From Mitsuokella multacida DSM 20544 (GTDB lineage: Bacteria; Bacillota; Negativicutes; Selenomonadales; Selenomonadaceae): 64,000 bases of DNA. A model generated the notes under the pieces. That model made no database searches. It worked only from the letters and a program-made list of their open reading frames with translations, and was not told the origin of the DNA. The DNA lies in NCBI RefSeq assembly GCF_000155955.1, contig NZ_GG697141.2, positions 124,001 to 188,000 of the forward strand, in the 5' to 3' direction. Position numbers and translations under genes: made by a program. The stretch's first letter is position 1. Each line of letters starts with the position of its first letter. This document shows positions 59,390 to 64,000 of the stretch, one piece after another.

Positions 59390-59434
59390 GCTGGACTGAT
59401 AGAAAATGGGGTTTTATTTGGGGAGGCATTCATA

Positions 59435-60847
59435 ATGAATAGCAAATTACTGCAGCGCATCTGCTATGCGTGCGGCACGTTTGGTCATGACGTGTTCTAC
59501 GCCATGATCGGCACGTACTTCATGATTTTCGTCACGAGTAACCTGTTCCACTCGGACAACCCGAGCCATGATGCTTACATGATCGGTATCGTCACGACGA
59601 TCATCCTCGTGCTCCGTATCCTTGAGCTCTTCGTCGATCCGTTCATCGGCAACCTGATCGATAAGACGAAGACGCGTTGGGGCCGCTTCAAACCATGGGT
59701 CATCGTCGGCGCGTTCGTCGCAGCCATCACGCTGGCATTCCTGTTCACGGACTTCGGCGGCCTGACGGTCACGAACCCGACGCTCTACCTGATCCTGTTT
59801 GCCATTGTCTACTTCATCATGGATATCTTCTACAGTGCAAAAGACGTTGCTATCTGGTCCATGATCCCGGCTCTTTCCTTCGATTCGCATGAACGCGATA
59901 TCACGGCTACGATTGCCCGTATCGGTTCCGTCTTCGGTGCCAACCTCGTTACGGTCATCGTCATGCCGGTCGTCCTCTACTTCTCGCTGAACCAGAACGG
60001 CGGTGCTGGTGACCCGACTGGTTGGTTCGCATTCGCCTGCGTCGGCGGCGGTATCGCAACGCTCGGTGCCATCATCCTCGGCCTTGGCACGCACGAGCAG
60101 GAATCTGCACTGCGTGAGAACAAGACGGAGACTTCCGCGAAAGACGTATTCAAGGTCCTGACGCAGAACGACCAGCTCATGTGGACGGCTATCGCTTACC
60201 TCGTCTACGGCATCGGCATCAACATCGTCAACAACTTCAACCTCTACTACTTCATCTACGTCATCGGCGATGCTACGAAGTTCTCCATCCTCGGTGTCAT
60301 CAACACGGTCATCGGCCTCATCGCTGTTGCCCTGTTCCCGGCTCTGACGGCTAAGTTCAGCCGCCGCAAGCTCTTCTTCGCTTCGATCGCGATCATGCTC
60401 GTCGCGCTCCTCATCTATGCTGGTTCCGGCACGAATGTCACGATGGCCCTCATCGGTGCAGGCCTCTTCGCTCTGCCGCAGCCGCTCATCTTCCTCGTCG
60501 TCCTCATGACGATCACGGACTCCGTCGAGTATGGCCAGCTCAAGATCGGCCATCGCGATGAAGCTGTCTGCCTCTGCGTACGTCCTCTCGTCGATAAATT
60601 CGCTGGTGCTGTCTCGAGCGGCATCATCGGCCTCGTCGCTGTCTGGGTCGGCATGACGGGCGGTGCTTCCGCTGCTGACATCAAGCCGGACGCACTCTTC
60701 CACTTCCAGATCGTCATGTTCGCAGCTCCAATCGTCCTCATGGTCATCGCTTCCTTCATCTATCGTGCAAAGGTAACGCTGACGGAAGCTGAGCATGCGC
60801 GCATCGTCCGCGAGCTCGAGGAGAAATGGGAAGACCTCAGCAAATAA
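59435..60847 (+). CDS. GPH-family sugar symporter (probable lactose/galactoside)
   Basis: 470 residues behind GGGGAGG. About 12 membrane helices. Glycoside-pentoside-hexuronide family motifs: LVDPFIGNLIDKTKTRWGRF (helix 2-3 loop) and KDVAIWSMIPALSFDSHERD. It lacks the C-terminal EIIA domain of LacS. The C-terminal 25 residues are charged. Lying just before lacZ, lactose or another beta-galactoside is the probable substrate. Cation use (Na+ or H+) cannot be read from the sequence. Confidence 0.9.
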   Translation: MNSKLLQRICYACGTFGHDVFYAMIGTYFMIFVTSNLFHSDNPSHDAYMIGIVTTIILVLRILELFVDPFIGNLIDKTKTRWGRFKPWVIVGAFVAAITLAFLFTDFGGLTVTNPTLYLILFAIVYFIMDIFYSAKDVAIWSMIPALSFDSHERDITATIARIGSVFGANLVTVIVMPVVLYFSLNQNGGAGDPTGWFAFACVGGGIATLGAIILGLGTHEQESALRENKTETSAKDVFKVLTQNDQLMWTAIAYLVYGIGINIVNNFNLYYFIYVIGDATKFSILGVINTVIGLIAVALFPALTAKFSRRKLFFASIAIMLVALLIYAGSGTNVTMALIGAGLFALPQPLIFLVVLMTITDSVEYGQLKIGHRDEAVCLCVRPLVDKFAGAVSSGIIGLVAVWVGMTGGASAADIKPDALFHFQIVMFAAPIVLMVIASFIYRAKVTLTEAEHARIVRELEEKWEDLSK

Positions 60848-60915
60848 TATGCTACAAGTGAACAGAGTCATGGATGTCATGGATATCGCAATCGCTTGAC
60901 ATGTGACCTTAGGAG

Positions 60916-60953
60916 GGGGCCGTTGTACCAGTTTGATACAGCGGCCCCTTTCT
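60916..60953 (+). terminator. Terminator after the symporter
   Basis: GGGGCCGTTGTA pairs with TACAGCGGCCCC (one G-T pair), followed by TTTCTATT. Confidence 0.88.
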
Positions 60954-60958
60954 ATTGA

Positions 60959-60987
60959 TTGACTATGTCGACAAAATAAGATAAAAT
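60959..60987 (+). promoter_or_regulatory. lacZ promoter
   Basis: TTGACT (60959-60964), 17-base spacer, TAAAAT (60982-60987), so lacZ has its own start site besides any read-through. Confidence 0.78.
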
Positions 60988-61030
60988 AAAGATAAATATG
61001 AGTATGAATGATTAAAGGAGGAAATAGCTG

Positions 61031-64000
61031 ATGTTTACAGTCGATCGTCTTGCAGACCCTACTTTCTTTGAAGAGAACCGCCTGCCGGCCCACAGCGACC
61101 ATGTGTCTTTCGCCGATGCGATGGAGATGGCAGAGGGCGTGTCCTCGCTGCGCCGCAGCCTCGATGGCATCTGGTCGTTCCACTACGCGCGCAATCTCGC
61201 CGCCAGCCCGCAGGGCTTTGAGCAGCCGGACTACGATGTGAGCGGCTGGGAGACCATCCGCGTGCCGGCCCATTGGCAGATGGAAGGTCACGGTGTGCCG
61301 CAGTACACGAACCAGACGTACCCGTGGGACGGCCATGAGGTCGTGCATCCGGGGCAGGTGCCGCAACGCGACAACCCGGTCGGCTCGTATGTCAAGGATT
61401 TCATCCTGCCGCAGGGCTGGGACAACGCCGTACTCTCGCTGCAGGGCGTTGAGTCGGCTGTCGCCGTCTACATGAACGGCCAGTATGTCGGCTACAGCGA
61501 GGATTCGTTCACGCCGTCCGACTTCGACCTCACGCCGTACCTCAAGGAGGGCACGAACCGCCTAGCCCTGCAGGTCTTCCGCTTCAGCTCGGGCAGCTGG
61601 ATCGAGGACCAGGACTTCTGGCGCTTCTCGGGCATCTTCCGCGAGGTCATGCTCTACACGAAGCCGGCCGTCCATCTCGATGACCTGCGCGTCACGGCAG
61701 AGCCCATCCACGATTATCAGGATGGCAAGCTCCACCTCGACATGAAGTGGAACAGCGGCGAAGCCCATAAGGTAGCAATCGAGCTCTACGATGCGGAGAC
61801 AGGCGATTGCCTTCTCGCGGAGGAGCAGCAGGTCGAGGGCCTGAGCTCTTCCTTTGAGGCAGAGCTCAAGGGCGTCAAGCTCTGGAGCGCGGAAGAGCCG
61901 AACCTCTACCGTGCCGTCATTTCCGTCGAGGATGCGGAGGGCCATCTGCTCGAGGTCATCCCGCAGAACATCGGCTTCCGTGAATTCTGCATGGACGGCA
62001 CGATCATGAAGCTCAACGGCAAGCGCATCGTCTTCAAGGGCACGAACCGCCACGAGTTCGACTGTTACAGCGGCCGCGCGGCAGATCCTTCGGAGATCGA
62101 GAAGGACATCATCGTGATGAAGCAGCACAACATCAATGCACTGCGCTGCTCGCACTATCCGAACTCGAGCTACATCTACGAGCTCTGCGACCGCTACGGC
62201 CTCTACGTCATCGACGAGACGAACCTCGAGACGCACGGCAGCTGGATGCGCAACGGCAAGAAGGATATCATCGAGGATACGCTGCCGAATGACCATGAGG
62301 AGTGGCAGGATATCATCCTCGACCGCGCGAAATCCATGTTCGAGCGCGACAAGAATCATGCGGCCATCCTGATCTGGTCCTGCGGTAACGAGTCCTGCGG
62401 CGGCAAGGACCTCTACGTGATGAGCGAGTACTTCCGTCAGGCAGACCCGACGCGCCTCGTCCACTACGAGAACATCTTCTGGGATCGCCGCTACAACGGC
62501 ACGAGCGACATGGAGAGCCAGATGTACCCGACGGTCGCCTCCATCAAGAAGTTCCTCGCGGAGCACCGCGATAAGCCATTCATCTGCTGCGAGTACACGC
62601 ATGCGATGGGCAACAGCATCGGCGGCATGCACAAGTACACGGACCTGACGGACGAGGAACCGCTCTATCAGGGCGGCTTCATCTGGGATTTCGTCGACCA
62701 GGCCATCTGGCACAAGGACCGCTACGGCAAGGATGCGCTGGCGTACGGCGGCGACTTCGGCGACCGCCCGAACGACGGCAACTTCAGCGGTGACGGCATC
62801 CTGTTTGCAGACCGTAAGCTGACGACGAAGATGCAGGAAGTCAAGTTCAATTACCAGAACTTCGATCTCGATGTCACGGCAGAGAAGGTCACGATCCACA
62901 ACAAGAGCCTGTTTACGGATGTCGCTGCCTATGCGCTGCATCTGGAGCTCATGCTCGACGGCAAGGTCATCTGGGAATCGTCCTCGGATGCGCCGCACAT
63001 CCTGCCGGGTGAGACGGGCACGGTGGCTCTTGACGATCTGCCGCTGACGAATGCGGGCGAGGAGACGGTCACGGCATCGCTGCGCCTCAAGGAGGACACG
63101 CTCTGGGCCAAGAAGGGCTTTGAGATCGCCTTCGGTCAGGGAACGTGGCAGGTCGACGAAGTCGAGGTGCCGGAGCCGAAGGAGGCTGTGGCTGCGACGG
63201 ACTTCGCCACGGCAGAGCGCCATTTCCACTACCAGCACAACATGCCGCTCGAGACGCAGCCCGAAAAGCCGCTGCACATCGTCCACGGCGACATCAACCT
63301 CGGCGTGCGCGGCACGGGCTTCGAGATCCTGTTCTCGAGCGCGACAGGCAACCTGTTGTCTTACAAGTGCAATGGCGTGGAGCTCATCGAGGAAGCGCCG
63401 AAACCGTCGTTCTGGCGCGCACCGGTCGACAACGACTACGGCAGCCGCCGCGACTTCATGACGGCACAGTGGAAGCTCGCGAGCCTCTACCGCCGCTGCG
63501 TCAAGAAGGAACTGCTCGACGAGGCGGGCAACTGGCACGAGTTCGACTGGTTCGGCCAGCTCGGCCAGAAGGAGTACGAGGCAAGCTCCGTCTCCGTCCG
63601 CTTCACCTATGAGCTGGCTACGCAGCCGCTCTCTTCCTGCCGCATGACCTATACGGTCGCCGAGGATACTTCCATCAAAGTCGAGCTCGACTACGATGCT
63701 GTCGAGGGTCTGCCGGAAATCCCGGACTTCGCGATGCTCTTCACGCTGCCGGCTGACTACGATCAGGTGCGCTTCTACGGCTACGGCCCGCTCGACAACT
63801 ACGCAGACCGCCAGCGCGGCGCTCGACTCGGCATCTTCGAGACGACAGCCAAGGATGAGGTCGAGCCGTACCTGCAGCCGCAGGAGACGGGCAACCACGG
63901 CGGCATCCGCTGGATCGAGGTCACGGATCACCGCGGCCGCGGCGTGCGCCTCGCCATGGACGAGGAGCCGTTCGAGGCTTCGGCCCTGCCGTACAGCGCG
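61031..64000 (+). CDS. lacZ: Beta-galactosidase, GH2 family (3' truncated)
   Basis: 990 residues to the window edge without a stop. ATG 61031 follows AAAGGAGGAAATAGCTG. Order of domains: sugar-binding jelly roll (1-210, with VPAHWQMEGHGVPQYTNQTY and FRFSSGSWIEDQDFWRFSGI), immunoglobulin-like (210-310), TIM barrel (310-610) with acid/base Glu in WSCGNESCGG and nucleophile Glu in ICCEYTHAMGNS, then second Ig-like domain and the beginning of the small-chain domain (from about 720). Hydrolyses lactose after uptake by the neighbouring symporter. Confidence 0.95.
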   Translation, partial: MFTVDRLADPTFFEENRLPAHSDHVSFADAMEMAEGVSSLRRSLDGIWSFHYARNLAASPQGFEQPDYDVSGWETIRVPAHWQMEGHGVPQYTNQTYPWDGHEVVHPGQVPQRDNPVGSYVKDFILPQGWDNAVLSLQGVESAVAVYMNGQYVGYSEDSFTPSDFDLTPYLKEGTNRLALQVFRFSSGSWIEDQDFWRFSGIFREVMLYTKPAVHLDDLRVTAEPIHDYQDGKLHLDMKWNSGEAHKVAIELYDAETGDCLLAEEQQVEGLSSSFEAELKGVKLWSAEEPNLYRAVISVEDAEGHLLEVIPQNIGFREFCMDGTIMKLNGKRIVFKGTNRHEFDCYSGRAADPSEIEKDIIVMKQHNINALRCSHYPNSSYIYELCDRYGLYVIDETNLETHGSWMRNGKKDIIEDTLPNDHEEWQDIILDRAKSMFERDKNHAAILIWSCGNESCGGKDLYVMSEYFRQADPTRLVHYENIFWDRRYNGTSDMESQMYPTVASIKKFLAEHRDKPFICCEYTHAMGNSIGGMHKYTDLTDEEPLYQGGFIWDFVDQAIWHKDRYGKDALAYGGDFGDRPNDGNFSGDGILFADRKLTTKMQEVKFNYQNFDLDVTAEKVTIHNKSLFTDVAAYALHLELMLDGKVIWESSSDAPHILPGETGTVALDDLPLTNAGEETVTASLRLKEDTLWAKKGFEIAFGQGTWQVDEVEVPEPKEAVAATDFATAERHFHYQHNMPLETQPEKPLHIVHGDINLGVRGTGFEILFSSATGNLLSYKCNGVELIEEAPKPSFWRAPVDNDYGSRRDFMTAQWKLASLYRRCVKKELLDEAGNWHEFDWFGQLGQKEYEASSVSVRFTYELATQPLSSCRMTYTVAEDTSIKVELDYDAVEGLPEIPDFAMLFTLPADYDQVRFYGYGPLDNYADRQRGARLGIFETTAKDEVEPYLQPQETGNHGGIRWIEVTDHRGRGVRLAMDEEPFEASALPYSA

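Noticed and set aside
59447-61366. 639-codon minus-strand frame opposite the symporter gene
   Set aside because: Antisense to a clear membrane protein; highly acidic Glu/Asp-rich product typical of antisense of Val/Leu codons.
61562-63931. 789-codon minus-strand frame opposite lacZ
   Set aside because: Shadow of lacZ.

Overview
The window joins two very different kinds of DNA. Bases 1 to about 29,590 are one end of a tailed-phage genome, almost certainly an integrated prophage. This part is AT-richer, every gene is on the plus strand, and genes are packed with ATGA-type overlaps. Bases 29,600 to 64,000 are GC-rich host chromosome with housekeeping genes. The host looks like a Gram-positive-derived bacterium. 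My best inference is a Negativicutes/Selenomonadaceae-type organism: rpmG-secE-nusG-rplKAJL-rpoBC order, SEC-C-tagged methionine aminopeptidase, PPi-type phosphofructokinase, CIRCE-controlled htpG, cre-like boxes and a lactose locus. The genus cannot be fixed from the sequence alone.

Phage part. The tail module comes first: a left-truncated tape measure protein carrying two peptidoglycan hydrolase domains, three small tail-tip proteins, a J-like host-specificity protein, a long repeat-rich tail fibre and a fibre-assembly-like protein. A 764-base non-coding stretch full of hairpins separates the tape measure gene from the rest. A lysis cassette follows (XhlA-like protein, holin-like protein, amidase, spanin-like protein) and ends in a terminator. 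A strong promoter at 16,637 then opens a long operon of about 27 small genes, many of them single-helix membrane peptides or small Cys-rich or SH3-like proteins, plus a DUF3310 protein. The operon ends in a phage DNA polymerase III alpha (DnaE-type) gene and a small excisionase-like helix-turn-helix protein at the phage/host border.

The outstanding item is the polymerase gene at 23,623-29,371. It is broken three times: by a 386-residue intein with a LAGLIDADG endonuclease, by a 982-nt group I-like intron carrying an HNH endonuclease, and by a 155-residue mini-intein. Each element sits in a conserved active-site motif. Removing all three gives a continuous DnaE-like protein of about 1,047 residues.

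Host part. In order: pabA/trpG glutamine amidotransferase; a secreted protein; a TPP riboswitch with attenuator controlling thiM, a thiamine-binding protein and thiE; ubiX; clpB behind a promoter with an 18-bp perfect inverted repeat; a membrane-anchored polysaccharide deacetylase (minus strand); map; a DEAD-box RNA helicase; PPi-type phosphofructokinase; four tRNA genes (two initiator Met, Thr, Met); the rpmG-secE-nusG-rplK-rplA-rplJ-rplL-rpoB-rpoC cluster with an L10 leader; mrp; an AraC-type regulator (minus strand); a short DapF-like protein lacking the catalytic cysteine; htpG; and a lactose-type locus (cytidylate-kinase-like gene, GPH symporter, lacZ running off the right edge). Long minus-strand reading frames opposite rpoB, rpoC, clpB and lacZ are codon-bias shadows and are not annotated.
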